Assembly (NCBI RefSeq): GCF_002563925.1
Contig: NZ_PDJD01000001.1
Coordinates: 874,973-938,972, forward strand
Source of the DNA: Serinibacter salmoneus
GTDB taxonomy: Bacteria; Actinomycetota; Actinomycetes; Actinomycetales; Beutenbergiaceae
Direction: 5' to 3'
Length of the DNA stretch: 64,000 bases
Translations under genes and position numbers: made by a program
The notes under the pieces: generated by a model
Told to the model about the DNA's origin: nothing
Seen by the model: the letters and a program-made list of their open reading frames with translations, nothing else
Databases searched by the model: none
Shown: positions 55,000-63,877 of the stretch, in pieces
Layout: each line of letters opens with the position of its first letter
Position numbering within the stretch: position 1 is the stretch's first letter

Positions 55000-56427
55000 T
55001 TACCCGGCCGCCACCGCCAGCGCCCGCGCGAGCGCCGCGACCTCGTCCGGATCCTCCGCGATCCCCGCGATCGTCAGGCGCACGTGGTCGCTGCGACGTG
55101 GCGCGCGATGGAAGGCGGAGCCGCCGACGGCGCGGATCCCCACCGCGGCGAGCCGGTCCAGGGCGTCCTTCTCGTGGGTCACCGGGAGCCACAGGTTCAG
55201 CCCGTCGCCGGCCGCCACCTCCAGGCACTGCGCGGCGAGGGCCGCGACGAGGGCCTCCTGCCGCCGCCGGTAGGTCAGGCGGGCCCGGTCCACCTGGGCG
55301 CGTGCGTCGGGGTCGTCCAGCAGCGCCACCAGGGTGCGCTGCAGCATCCGGCTGGTCCACCCGGGGCCGAGCATCCGGCGCGAGACCAACTCGCCGATCT
55401 CGCCGGAGGGGCCGCCGACCACGGCCACCCGCAGGTCCGGCCCGTGGGACTTGGAGTAGGAGCGCACCCGCACCACGTGACCGGGCGCCCACACCCCGAG
55501 CGTGACGTCCCGGGAGGAGGCCACCGCGCCGGTGTGGTCGTCCTCGATCACCAGCACCCGGCGACGGCGCAGCACCGGGGCCGCCTCCCGCTCGCTCCCG
55601 GTGTGCTCCGTGGTGTGCCGCCGCACGAGGGAGGCGAGCTCGCGTGCGCGGGTGGCGGTCATGCTGACCCCGGTCGGGTTGTGCGCCCGCGGCTGCAGCA
55701 CCACCACCCGCGCCCCCGCGGCCAGGGCCGCCCCGAGCGAGTCCGGGGTGGCCCCGTGCCGGTCGACGGTGAGCGGTACCGTCAGCGCACCGAGCCGCTC
55801 CACCACGTCGAAGAACGGGGGGAACCCCGGGTCCTCCAGCGCCACGGCGTCCCCGAAGGCCACCGACTGCTCCAGCAGGCGCACCACCGCGTCCAGGGCG
55901 CCGTCCATCACCGTCAGCGCCTCGGGGCGGTAGGGCCAGGTGGGGGCGACGGCGCGCTCGAGGTCGGCGAGCAGCGGCGGATCGGCGTAGTTCCACCCCG
56001 TGGCCCGGGCGTCGCGCACCAGGGGTGAGGGGTGCTCCCGGGCGGCGGCGTAGTCGGCCACCTCGTGCAGCGCGCGTGCGATCGAGGGCAGGAGGTGGGG
56101 ATCGGGGGTGCCGCGGGCGAGATCGAGCCAGGTGGCGCGGTTCCCGCCGGCCAGGGCGCGGTAGCTGGGCGGCATCGGTGGCGCGGCGCCGGCCGCCAGG
56201 TCCACCACCTCCGTGCCGGCGCGGCCTCGGGCCCGTACCATCCCGACGGCGCCGAGGGTGCGGTAGGCACTGCCGACGGTGGCGGGGGAGACCCCGAGGG
56301 CGGGGCCGAGCTCGCGCACCGAGGGAAGCCGGTCCCCGGGCGCCAGGTCGCCCGCCCGCACCAGCGCGGCGATCGCGGCGGCGATCCCGCGCGGTGAGCG
56401 GTCGGTGATGCGCTCGGCCAGGTCCAT
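55000..56427 (-). CDS. MocR-type regulator (GntR HTH fused to aminotransferase domain)
   Basis: A 475-residue regulator: GntR winged helix (about 10-75, LPSVRELGPALGVSPATVGSAYRTL) fused to a fold-type I aminotransferase domain (about 100-475) with PLP lysine K326 in RSYSKSHGPDLR and the HNPTG motif near 249-253. MocR proteins use PLP, or its adduct with an amino acid, as effector; known examples respond to GABA, PLP or taurine. Its divergent position next to a pathway that produces beta-alanine suggests beta-alanine or a related amine as inducer. Confidence 0.93.
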   Translation of the reverse strand: MDLAERITDRSPRGIAAAIAALVRAGDLAPGDRLPSVRELGPALGVSPATVGSAYRTLGAVGMVRARGRAGTEVVDLAAGAAPPMPPSYRALAGGNRATWLDLARGTPDPHLLPSIARALHEVADYAAAREHPSPLVRDARATGWNYADPPLLADLERAVAPTWPYRPEALTVMDGALDAVVRLLEQSVAFGDAVALEDPGFPPFFDVVERLGALTVPLTVDRHGATPDSLGAALAAGARVVVLQPRAHNPTGVSMTATRARELASLVRRHTTEHTGSEREAAPVLRRRRVLVIEDDHTGAVASSRDVTLGVWAPGHVVRVRSYSKSHGPDLRVAVVGGPSGEIGELVSRRMLGPGWTSRMLQRTLVALLDDPDARAQVDRARLTYRRRQEALVAALAAQCLEVAAGDGLNLWLPVTHEKDALDRLAAVGIRAVGGSAFHRAPRRSDHVRLTIAGIAEDPDEVAALARALAVAAG

Positions 56428-56591
56428 CGGATCAGCATCGTGCGGTCACGCGTCAGCAATGTTCGCGAAAAGAAAACACCGGGTTACGCCGCAGAAATGT
56501 CCAATCCTCAGGATCACATTGTGGCGAGGGCGCCGGGGCCCACGCCCCGCGCGCACCCCTCGCCGAGACCCAGCGAGGCGAGGAGACGCGC
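56428..56591. promoter_or_regulatory. Divergent control region of mocR-type gene and pyrimidine operon
   Basis: 164 bp between divergent genes. The part at 56455-56520 is AT-rich for this genome and carries repeated AATGT/ACATT elements (CAATGTT, AAATGTC, ACATTGTG) and the palindrome TTCGCGAA, reasonable candidates for MocR binding. A GCGAGGAG ribosome site precedes the amidohydrolase ATG. No confident -35/-10 pair. Confidence 0.4.
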
Positions 56592-57440
56592 ATGACGACC
56601 GTGCAGGTAGCACTTACCCAGACCCCATGGACGGGCGATCAGGCCTCCATGCTCGATCTGCACGAGACCTACGCCCGCGAGGCCGCGGCCGCCGGGGCGG
56701 ACATCGTCGGCTTCCAGGAGCTCTTCACCGGCCCCTACTTCGGGATCACGCAGGACCCGCACTACTACTCCTACGTCGAGACCATCCCCGGGCCCACGGT
56801 GAACCGGTTCGCCGACCTCGCCAAGGAACTCGGCGTCGTCATGGTGCTGCCCGTCTACGAGGAGGAGCACGCCGGGATCTACTACAACACCTCGGTGCTG
56901 GTGGACTCCGACGGCACCCTGCTCGGCAAGTACCGCAAGCACCACATCCCGCACGTGGAGAAGTTCTGGGAGAAGTTCTACTTCCGCCCGGGCAACCTCG
57001 GCTACCCCGTCTTCGAGACCGCCGTGGGTCGCATCGGGATGTACATCTGCTACGACCGGCACTTCCCCGAGGGATGGCGAGCCCTGGGACTGGCGGGAGC
57101 CGACATCGTGTTCAACCCGAACGCCACCAAGCCGGGTCTGTCCAACCGGCTGTGGGAGATCGAGCAGCCCTCCGCCGCGGCGGCGAACGGCTACTTCGTG
57201 GCCGCCGCCAACCGTGTGGGTTCGGAGGCGAACGAGTACGGCGAGGAGGCGGTGTCCTTCTACGGCTCGAGCTACCTCGTGGGTCCGGACGGGAACTTCG
57301 TGGGGGACATCGCCTCGGGCACCGAGGCTGGCTGGATCCTGCGGGAGGCGGACCTGTCCAAGGTCCGCACCCAGCGCGAGACCTGGCAGTTCTACCGGGA
57401 CCGGCGCCCGGACAGCTACGGCCCGATCAGCGCCCCGTGA
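56592..57440 (+). CDS. Nitrilase-superfamily amidohydrolase, beta-ureidopropionase-like
   Basis: A 282-residue C-N hydrolase with the complete Glu-Lys-Cys triad: E43 (FQELF), K116 (KYRKHHIP) and C153 (YICYDRHFPEG). The RKHHIPH and YDRHFPEGWR stretches match N-carbamoyl-beta-alanine / N-carbamoyl amino acid amidohydrolases. It would hydrolyse N-carbamoyl-beta-alanine to beta-alanine, CO2 and ammonia, the third step of reductive pyrimidine breakdown. First gene of the operon; dihydropyrimidinase follows 52 bp later. Confidence 0.88.
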   Translation: MTTVQVALTQTPWTGDQASMLDLHETYAREAAAAGADIVGFQELFTGPYFGITQDPHYYSYVETIPGPTVNRFADLAKELGVVMVLPVYEEEHAGIYYNTSVLVDSDGTLLGKYRKHHIPHVEKFWEKFYFRPGNLGYPVFETAVGRIGMYICYDRHFPEGWRALGLAGADIVFNPNATKPGLSNRLWEIEQPSAAAANGYFVAAANRVGSEANEYGEEAVSFYGSSYLVGPDGNFVGDIASGTEAGWILREADLSKVRTQRETWQFYRDRRPDSYGPISAP

Positions 57441-57492
57441 CCCGTGCCCGCGACCAGCACCCCGTGACCTGACGTCCCCCGCAGGAGCAGCC

Positions 57493-58929
57493 ATGACCAC
57501 CACCCTCATCACCGGCGGCACCGTGGTGAACGCCACCGGCCGCAGCCGCGCCGACGTGCTGATCGACGGCGAGCAGATCGCCGCGATCCTCCCGCCCGGG
57601 TCCACGATCCTGGGCCACGACCTCGCCGGCAGCGTGGACCGCGTGATCGACGCGACCGGGAAGTACGTGATCCCCGGCGGCATCGACGCCCACACCCACA
57701 TGGAGATGCCGTTCGGCGGCACCTTCGCCTCCGACACCTTCGCGAGCGGCACCACGGCGGCCGCCTGGGGCGGGACCACCACGATCATCGACTTCGTGGT
57801 CCAGTACGCCGGGGAGGACCCCCTGACCCAGTTCGCCCTGTGGCAGGAGAAGGCCGCCGGGAACTGCGCGATCGACTACGGCTTCCACCAGATCCTCTCC
57901 GACGTGCAGGACTCCTCCCTCACGGCCATGGACACCCTCATCACCGAGGGCGTCACGAGCTTCAAACTCTTCCAGGCGTACAAGGGGGTGTTCCTGTCCG
58001 ACGACGGGCAGATCCTCAAGGCCATGCAGCGCGCCTCGGAGAACGGCGCGATGATCATGATGCACTCCGAGAACGGCTCGGTCATCGACGTGCTGGTGCA
58101 GCAGGCCCTGGAACGCGGCGAGACCTCCCCGGTCCATCACGGCTACACCCGCCCCTGGCAGGCCGAGGCGGAGGCCACCCACCGTGCGATCATGCTCGCC
58201 AACCTCACCGGCGCGCCGCTGTACGTGGTGCACGTCTCCGCCGATCAGGCCGTCGCCCAGATCGCCCAGGCGCGTGACGCGGGGCAGAACGTGTTCGGGG
58301 AGACCTGCCCGCAGTACCTCTACCTCAACCTCGAGGACCAGCTCGCCGCCGTCAGCGAGGAGTGGGGTGACTTCGAGGGGGCGAAGTGGGTGTGTTCCAC
58401 CCCGCTGCGCTCCAAGCACGAGGGACACCAGGAGTCCCTGTGGAAGTCCCTGCGCACCAACGACCTGCAGCTGGTCTCCACCGACCACTGCCCGTTCTGC
58501 ATGAAGGACCAGAAGGAGATGGGCCTGGGGAGTTTCGCGAAGATCCCCAACGGCATCGGGTCCGTGGAGCACCGCGTGGACCTGCTCTACCAGGGCGTGG
58601 TCACCGGGCAGATCACCCTGGAGCGCTGGGTGGAGCTCATCAGCGTCACCCCCGCGCGGATGTTCGGCCTGTACGGCCGCAAGGGGGTGCTCGCCCCCGG
58701 GGCGGACGCCGACGTCGTGGTCTACGACCCCCACGGCCACACCTCCATCGGGGTGGGCAAGACCCACCACATGAACATGGACTACTCCGCCTGGGAGGGC
58801 TACGAGATCGACGGGCACGTGGACGTGGTCCTCTCCCGCGGCCAGGTGATCGTGGCCGGCGGCGCCTTCCACGGCCGAGTGGGGCACGGCACCTACCAGC
58901 GGCGCGAGCTGTCGCAGTACCTGATCTGA
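57493..58929 (+). CDS. hydA: Dihydropyrimidinase / hydantoinase
   Basis: A 478-residue cyclic amidohydrolase that opens dihydrouracil or dihydrothymine (or hydantoins) to N-carbamoyl-beta-amino acids. The two-metal site is complete: H67 and H69 (HTH), carbamylated K158 (SFKLF), H191, H247 and D331 (STDHCPF). It supplies the substrate of the amidohydrolase encoded upstream. The ATG at 57493 has a GCAGGAG site; a longer frame overlaps the previous gene. Confidence 0.95.
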   Translation: MTTTLITGGTVVNATGRSRADVLIDGEQIAAILPPGSTILGHDLAGSVDRVIDATGKYVIPGGIDAHTHMEMPFGGTFASDTFASGTTAAAWGGTTTIIDFVVQYAGEDPLTQFALWQEKAAGNCAIDYGFHQILSDVQDSSLTAMDTLITEGVTSFKLFQAYKGVFLSDDGQILKAMQRASENGAMIMMHSENGSVIDVLVQQALERGETSPVHHGYTRPWQAEAEATHRAIMLANLTGAPLYVVHVSADQAVAQIAQARDAGQNVFGETCPQYLYLNLEDQLAAVSEEWGDFEGAKWVCSTPLRSKHEGHQESLWKSLRTNDLQLVSTDHCPFCMKDQKEMGLGSFAKIPNGIGSVEHRVDLLYQGVVTGQITLERWVELISVTPARMFGLYGRKGVLAPGADADVVVYDPHGHTSIGVGKTHHMNMDYSAWEGYEIDGHVDVVLSRGQVIVAGGAFHGRVGHGTYQRRELSQYLI

Positions 58930-58959
58930 GACCACCGGCACCCCACGAGAGGAGCAGCC

Positions 58960-60006
58960 ATGGACTTCGGCGTCGTGCTGCAGACCAACCCGCCCGCGTG
59001 GCGCACCGTCGACCTGGCGCGCCAGGCCGAGACCCACGGCTTCGAGTACGTGTGGACCTTCGACTCCCACCTGCTGTGGCAGGAGCCGTTCGTGATCTAC
59101 TCCGCGATCCTGGCGGCCACCCACCGGGTCACGGTCGGGCCGATGGTCACCAACCCGGCCACTCGGGACTGGACGGTGATCGCCTCCCACTTCGCCACCC
59201 TGAACGAGATGTTCGGCAACCGCACCATCTGCGGGATCGGGCGCGGGGACTCCGCCGTGCGCACCCTGAGCGGGCGCCCCTCCAACCTCGCCACCCTGGA
59301 GGACTCCATCGCGGTCATCCGCGAGCTGGGCAACTCCCGCGGCGCCGTGCTGGCCCCCGGTACGGACGCCGAACGGCGGGTGCAGTTCCCCTGGTCGCGG
59401 GGCTCGGCGCTGGACGTCTGGGTCGCCGCGTACGGCCCCAGGGCGCTCGACCTCACCGGCCGGGTGGGGGACGGGTTCATCCTGCAGCTGGCCGACCCCG
59501 ACATCGCCCGGTGGATGATCCGGGCCGTGCGGGACTCCGCCGAGGCCGCGGGACGGGACCCCGACGAGGTGGACATCTGCGTGGCGGCCCCCGCCTACGT
59601 GGGCGACGGCGCGGCGCCCGCCGAACGCGCCCACATGCGCGAGCAGTGCCGCTGGTTCGGCGGGATGGTCGGCAACCACGTGGCCGAGATCGTGCGCCGC
59701 TACGGCACCGACTCCGCCGTACCCAAGGCGCTCACGGACTACGTGCGCGACCGTGAGGGCTACGACTACAACCAGCACGGCCGCGCCGGGAACACCCACA
59801 CCACCTTTGTCTCCGACGAGATCGTGGAGCGGTTCTGCCTGCTGGGCTCCCCGCACGAGCACGTGGAACGACTGCGTGAGCTCGAATCGCTGGGCACCAC
59901 CCAGTTCGCCGTCTACCTCCAGCACGACAACAAGGAGGAGACGATGCGGCTGTACGGCGAGCGCGTCATCCCCGCGATGGCCCAGACCGTGACGGCGACC
60001 TCATGA
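58960..60006 (+). CDS. LLM-class F420-dependent oxidoreductase in pyrimidine operon
   Basis: A 348-residue luciferase-like (TIM barrel) flavin/deazaflavin enzyme. The start MDFGVVLQTNPPAW and blocks EYVWTFDSHLLWQEPF, GPMVTNPATRDWTV and ICGIGRGDSAVR fit the F420-binding branch. It lies between dihydropyrimidinase and the importer genes, where reductive pathways normally carry dihydropyrimidine dehydrogenase; no such gene is present. It may therefore reduce uracil or thymine with F420H2, or process a side product. RBS GAGAGGAG; stop overlaps the permease start (ATGA). Confidence 0.88.
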   Translation: MDFGVVLQTNPPAWRTVDLARQAETHGFEYVWTFDSHLLWQEPFVIYSAILAATHRVTVGPMVTNPATRDWTVIASHFATLNEMFGNRTICGIGRGDSAVRTLSGRPSNLATLEDSIAVIRELGNSRGAVLAPGTDAERRVQFPWSRGSALDVWVAAYGPRALDLTGRVGDGFILQLADPDIARWMIRAVRDSAEAAGRDPDEVDICVAAPAYVGDGAAPAERAHMREQCRWFGGMVGNHVAEIVRRYGTDSAVPKALTDYVRDREGYDYNQHGRAGNTHTTFVSDEIVERFCLLGSPHEHVERLRELESLGTTQFAVYLQHDNKEETMRLYGERVIPAMAQTVTATS

Positions 60007-60878
60007 GGCGAGCCCTGCGCATCAAGCCGGTCGCGGCCGTGCTGGCCGTGGTGCTGCTCGCCGCGGTGTGGGAGGCCTACAAGGCTCTCGGGCCCGAGCA
60101 GGGGTGGTCGATCGGCGAGACGCGGATCCTGCCGCGCACCACCGATGTCGCGATGCCGCACACCTGGGACATGGTCGCCCGGCTCTTCGAGCCGGTCACC
60201 GGCGGCACCGGCGCCCAGGTGCTGTGGCTGGCCGTGGGTGAGGCGATGATGCTGTCCCTGGCGATCGCGGTGGTCGGCTGGCTCATCGGAGTCGGCGTAG
60301 GGGTCGTGCTGGCGGTGGCGATGCAGCGGGTGCGGATCGTGGAGCGCGCCGTGCTGCCGCTGGTGATCCTCTCCCAGACCGTGCCGCTGATCGCCCTGGC
60401 GCCCCTGGTGCGCAGCTGGGGTTCCCAGCTGGAGTTCGGCTCCTTCGAGTGGCAGGCGTGGATGTCGGTGGCGGTGATCGCCTCCTACCTCGCCTTCTTC
60501 CCGGTGGCCGTGGGGATGCTGCGGGGCCTGAGCTCACCCGACGCGATCGGGGTGGAGCTGTTGCGCTCCTGCGGAGCGACCTGGGCGACGACGATGCTGC
60601 GGCTTCGGTCGCCGGCCAGCGTGCCGTACCTGCTCCCCGCGCTGCGCCTGGCCGCGGCCGGAGCCGTGATCGGCACGGTGGTGGCCGAGGTCGCCACCGG
60701 CCTGCCCGATGGCCTGGGCCGGATGATCGTGGAGTTCGCGGCCTTCGCCGGCAGCGACCCGGCCAAGCCGTGGGCCCCGATCTTCGGGGCCGTGCTCATG
60801 GGGCTGCTCGCTGCCGGTGCCGTGGCGCTGCTGGGCTCCGGCCTGCGCCGATTCCGCCGCGGGGAGGTGGCGGCATGA
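60003..60878 (+). CDS. ABC transporter permease 1 (ThiX/SsuC-like)
   Basis: A 291-residue permease of the BPD/SsuC-ThiX type with about six membrane segments and an EAA loop (VELLRSCGATWATTMLRLRSP). It is encoded with an ATPase, a second permease and an NMT1-like binding protein, so the channel is probably a heterodimer. Starts overlapping the oxidoreductase gene and ends overlapping the ATPase gene. Confidence 0.9.
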   Translation: MRRALRIKPVAAVLAVVLLAAVWEAYKALGPEQGWSIGETRILPRTTDVAMPHTWDMVARLFEPVTGGTGAQVLWLAVGEAMMLSLAIAVVGWLIGVGVGVVLAVAMQRVRIVERAVLPLVILSQTVPLIALAPLVRSWGSQLEFGSFEWQAWMSVAVIASYLAFFPVAVGMLRGLSSPDAIGVELLRSCGATWATTMLRLRSPASVPYLLPALRLAAAGAVIGTVVAEVATGLPDGLGRMIVEFAAFAGSDPAKPWAPIFGAVLMGLLAAGAVALLGSGLRRFRRGEVAA

Positions 60879-61693
60879 CCGCGCACGCCGTGCACGCCGT
60901 GGACCTCACGCGGGTGTTCGCCTCGGCGAGCGGGACGGTGACCGCCCTGGACGGGGTCTCCCTCATCGTGGAGCCGGGGGAGTTCGTCTCCCTCATCGGT
61001 CCCTCCGGGTGCGGGAAGTCTACCCTGCTGCGCCTGATCGCGGACCTGGACCAGCCCACCTCCGGGACCCTGGAGGTGTTCGGGACGAGCGCGCGGCAGT
61101 CCAGACTGGCCCGTAGTTACGGGATCGCGTTCCAACAGGCGGGCCTGCTGCCGTGGCGGTCGGTGCGCGCCAATGTGGAACTGCCCCTCGCCGTCGCCGG
61201 GGACGGGCGCCGCACCCGGCGTGAACGCGCCGATCATCTGCTGGAGATGGTGGGCCTGGCCGACTTCGCCGAGCGCTACCCCGATGAGCTCTCCGGCGGG
61301 ATGCAGCAGCGCGTGGCGATCGCCCGGTCCCTGGCCACCTCGCCCAGCCTGCTGCTCATGGACGAACCGTTCGGGGCGTTGGACGAGATGACCCGCGAGC
61401 ACCTGCAGGCGCAGCTGCTGCGCATCCGGGAGGAGACCAAGGCCGCGGTCGTATTCGTCACCCACTCGGTGCCCGAGGCCGTGTTCCTCTCCGACCGCGT
61501 GGTGGTGATGTCCCCCCGCCCGGGGCGGATCCGGGAGATCATCCCGGTGGCCCTGGACCGCGGCGAGAGCGCCACCGATGCGGCCGCCGCCGACGACCTG
61601 CGCGCCCGGGAGGACTTCACCCAGGCCCTCGCCCGGGTGCGTCACAGCCTGCACGCCGGGGAGAGCGCCGGTCTCGGGGTGGACGTGCGATGA
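60875..61693 (+). CDS. ABC transporter ATPase (SsuB/TauB/ThiZ-like)
   Basis: A 272-residue ATPase: Walker A GPSGCGKS, Q-loop AFQQAGLLPWR, signature LSGGMQQR, Walker B LLLMDEPFGALDE, H-loop VTHSVPEAVFL. The pattern is that of nitrate/sulfonate/taurine/pyrimidine importers. Overlaps the first permease (ATGA), and its own stop overlaps a 15-codon mini-ORF. Confidence 0.94.
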   Translation: MTAHAVHAVDLTRVFASASGTVTALDGVSLIVEPGEFVSLIGPSGCGKSTLLRLIADLDQPTSGTLEVFGTSARQSRLARSYGIAFQQAGLLPWRSVRANVELPLAVAGDGRRTRRERADHLLEMVGLADFAERYPDELSGGMQQRVAIARSLATSPSLLLMDEPFGALDEMTREHLQAQLLRIREETKAAVVFVTHSVPEAVFLSDRVVVMSPRPGRIREIIPVALDRGESATDAAAADDLRAREDFTQALARVRHSLHAGESAGLGVDVR

Positions 61694-61737
61694 GAGGGTC
61701 TGCGATGGCGGGTCTGCGACGACGGGTTCCGCGGTGA
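61690..61737 (+). other. 15-codon mini-ORF bridging ATPase and second permease
   Basis: Its ATG overlaps the ATPase stop (ATGA), and its TGA overlaps the GTG of the next permease (GTGA). It encodes a basic peptide (MRGSAMAGLRRRVPR). The arrangement mirrors the 28-codon mini-ORF before dppC and could keep ribosomes moving across the 40-bp gap. Confidence 0.5.
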
Positions 61738-62486
61738 GGGGCGTGCTGCGCCAGGCGCTGCCGCCCGTGGTCCTGCTCGCGCTGCTGATCGGCCTGTGGC
61801 AGGCGGCGGTGACCCTCGCCGAGATCCCGCCGTTCGTGCTGCCCGGGCCCAGCGCCATCGCCGCCGAGGCGGGGGAGTTCGCCGATCCGATCCTCACCGC
61901 CTCCCTGGTCACCGCCGGCAACGCCCTGGCGGGCCTGGTGATCGGGTCGCTGCTCGCGGTGCTGCTCGCGCTGCTCGCCTCCCAGCTGTGGGCCCTGGAC
62001 GCGCTGGCCGATCCGGTGGTCTCGGCCCTCGCCGTCGTGCCGATCGTGGCCCTGGCCCCGGTGCTGTACTCGATGTACGGAGCGAGCTCGGAGCAGGCGC
62101 GCGTGATCGTGGCGGGTCTGGCGGCGTTCGTCCCGGTGTACGTCAACGCCCTGCGCGGGCTGCACCAGGTGCGCGCGGTGCACCGCGACCTGATGCGTGC
62201 CCTGGCCGCACCCGCGGCCACGGTGATCCGCGCCGTCACGATTCCCACCGCCCTGCCGTTCGTCTTCACCGGGCTGCGCCTCGCCTCGGCGCAGGCGGTC
62301 ATCGCCGCGATCGTCGCGGAGTACTTCGGCGGCCCGCGCTCCGGCATCGGGTCGTTCATCACGACGGCGGCCGCCGGCTCCAACTACGCCCTCGCCTGGG
62401 CGTACGTGCTGGGCGGGATCGTCGTCGGCCTGCTGTTCTACACGGCCACCTACGCCCTCGAGGCGGCCGTGACCAGGCGTCGCTGA
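61734..62486 (+). CDS. ABC transporter permease 2 (ThiX/SsuC-like)
   Basis: A 250-residue permease, slightly shorter than permease 1, with about six membrane segments and an EAA loop (MRALAAPAATVIRAVTIPTALP). The GTG at 61734 is the only in-frame start that keeps the first membrane helix intact. With the first permease it likely forms a heterodimeric channel. Confidence 0.9.
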   Translation: MRGVLRQALPPVVLLALLIGLWQAAVTLAEIPPFVLPGPSAIAAEAGEFADPILTASLVTAGNALAGLVIGSLLAVLLALLASQLWALDALADPVVSALAVVPIVALAPVLYSMYGASSEQARVIVAGLAAFVPVYVNALRGLHQVRAVHRDLMRALAAPAATVIRAVTIPTALPFVFTGLRLASAQAVIAAIVAEYFGGPRSGIGSFITTAAAGSNYALAWAYVLGGIVVGLLFYTATYALEAAVTRRR

Positions 62487-62543
62487 TCAGCGACGCCCCG
62501 CCCGGCGGCGGAGATCTCCGCCGCCGCGATCCCTGGAGGAACC

Positions 62544-63737
62544 ATGCGAAGGACACGATGGACCGGCGCCCTGGCCGCCGGCGCCGCAGGGGCTCTGCTG
62601 CTGGCCGCGTGCTCGGGCGGTAGCGAGGACACCGGGAGCGAGGACTCCGGATCGGAGTCCGGCGAGTCGACTGAGTCGTCAGAGGAGTCGGGGTCGCAGG
62701 ACTCCGGTGAACTCACCCCCGTCTCGCTTCAGCTGCAGTGGCTCACCCAGGCGCAGTTCGCCGGGTACTTCGCGGCCCTGGACCAGGGGTACTACGAGGA
62801 GGAGGGGATCGACCTGGAGATCATCGAGTCCGGTGGTGACATCGTGCCGCAGGACGCCCTGGCCGCCGGGGAGGTCGACTTCGCGATCGCGTGGGTGCCC
62901 AAGGTGCTCGGCTCCATCGAACAGGGCGCGGGCATCACGAACATCGCGCAGATCTTCGAGCGCTCCGGCACCCTGCAGGTGGCCTTCGCCGACTCCGGCA
63001 TCACCGGGGTGGAGGACCTGGAGGGGGCCAGCATCGGCTCCTGGGGATACGGGAACGAGTGGGAACTGTTCGCCGGCCTCAACCAGGCGGGCGTCGAGGA
63101 CTTCGAGATGGTCACCCAGGCCTTCGACATGCTCGCCCTGCTCAACGGCGACATCGACGCCGCGCAGGCGATGACCTACAACGAGTACGCCCAGTTGCTG
63201 GAGACCGTGAACCCGGACACCGGCGAGCTGTACACCGCCGAGGACTTCGTGGTCATCGACTGGAACGAGGAGGGCGTGGCCATGCTGCAGGACGCCGTCT
63301 GGGCGGACACCGAGCGGCTGGAGACGGACGAGGCCTACGCCGACCTCGCGGTGCGGTTCCTCAAGGCCACCGTCAAGGGGTGGATCTACGCCCGCGACAA
63401 CCCCGAGGAGACCGCCACGATCGTCACCGAGGCCGGCTCCACCCTCGGGGAGAGCCACCAGCTGTGGATGACCAACGAGACCAACAAGCTCGTGTGGCCC
63501 TCCACCACCGGCGGCATCGGCCTGGTGGACCAGGAGGTGTGGGACCGCACCGTGGACCTCGCGCTGGGCACCAGCAACGAGACCGGCGCCACGATCATCA
63601 GCACCGAGCCGCCCGAGTCGGCCCTGTCCACCACCTACATCGAGCAGGCCCTGGCCGAACTCGAGGCGGAGGGCTACGACGTGGTCGGGGAGTCCTTCGC
63701 CCCGATCGAGGTCACCCTCAACGAGGGCGGAGCCTGA
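62544..63737 (+). CDS. ABC substrate-binding lipoprotein, NMT1/THI5-like
   Basis: A 397-residue binding protein: lipobox LLAAC at about residues 19-23, then a very acidic Ser/Glu/Asp tether (24-55), then the NMT1/THI5-like domain (LQLQWLTQAQFAGYFAALDQGYYEEEGIDLEI). Such proteins bind pyrimidines, thiamine precursors, riboflavin or sulfonates; the operon argues for a pyrimidine, hydantoin or their derivative. A GGAGGAACC site precedes the ATG. A perfect palindrome follows the stop. Confidence 0.92.
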   Translation: MRRTRWTGALAAGAAGALLLAACSGGSEDTGSEDSGSESGESTESSEESGSQDSGELTPVSLQLQWLTQAQFAGYFAALDQGYYEEEGIDLEIIESGGDIVPQDALAAGEVDFAIAWVPKVLGSIEQGAGITNIAQIFERSGTLQVAFADSGITGVEDLEGASIGSWGYGNEWELFAGLNQAGVEDFEMVTQAFDMLALLNGDIDAAQAMTYNEYAQLLETVNPDTGELYTAEDFVVIDWNEEGVAMLQDAVWADTERLETDEAYADLAVRFLKATVKGWIYARDNPEETATIVTEAGSTLGESHQLWMTNETNKLVWPSTTGGIGLVDQEVWDRTVDLALGTSNETGATIISTEPPESALSTTYIEQALAELEAEGYDVVGESFAPIEVTLNEGGA

Positions 63738-63743
63738 GCCACA

Positions 63744-63775
63744 CCCCGCGGCCGGGCGATCGCCCGGCCGCGGGG
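63744..63775 (+). terminator. Perfect 32-bp palindrome after the binding-protein gene
   Basis: Arms CCCCGCGGCCGGGC and complement around GATC, 6 nt after the stop, with no T run. As in the dipeptide operon, a strong hairpin follows the binding-protein gene, consistent with partial termination or transcript stabilisation before the aminotransferase gene. Confidence 0.8.
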
Positions 63776-63877
63776 CCCCGCCCGCGCGCGAATCGCGCCG
63801 GTGGGGTTGGATCGAGGCAGGCAGATCAGCAGGCAGGCACGCACCCTGGGGCGGCCTGATCAGGAGAGGAAACCACG

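Noticed and set aside
57427-59925. 832-codon minus-strand frame opposite hydA and the LLM oxidoreductase
   Set aside because: Antisense shadow; the plus-strand genes have complete catalytic residues and ribosome sites.
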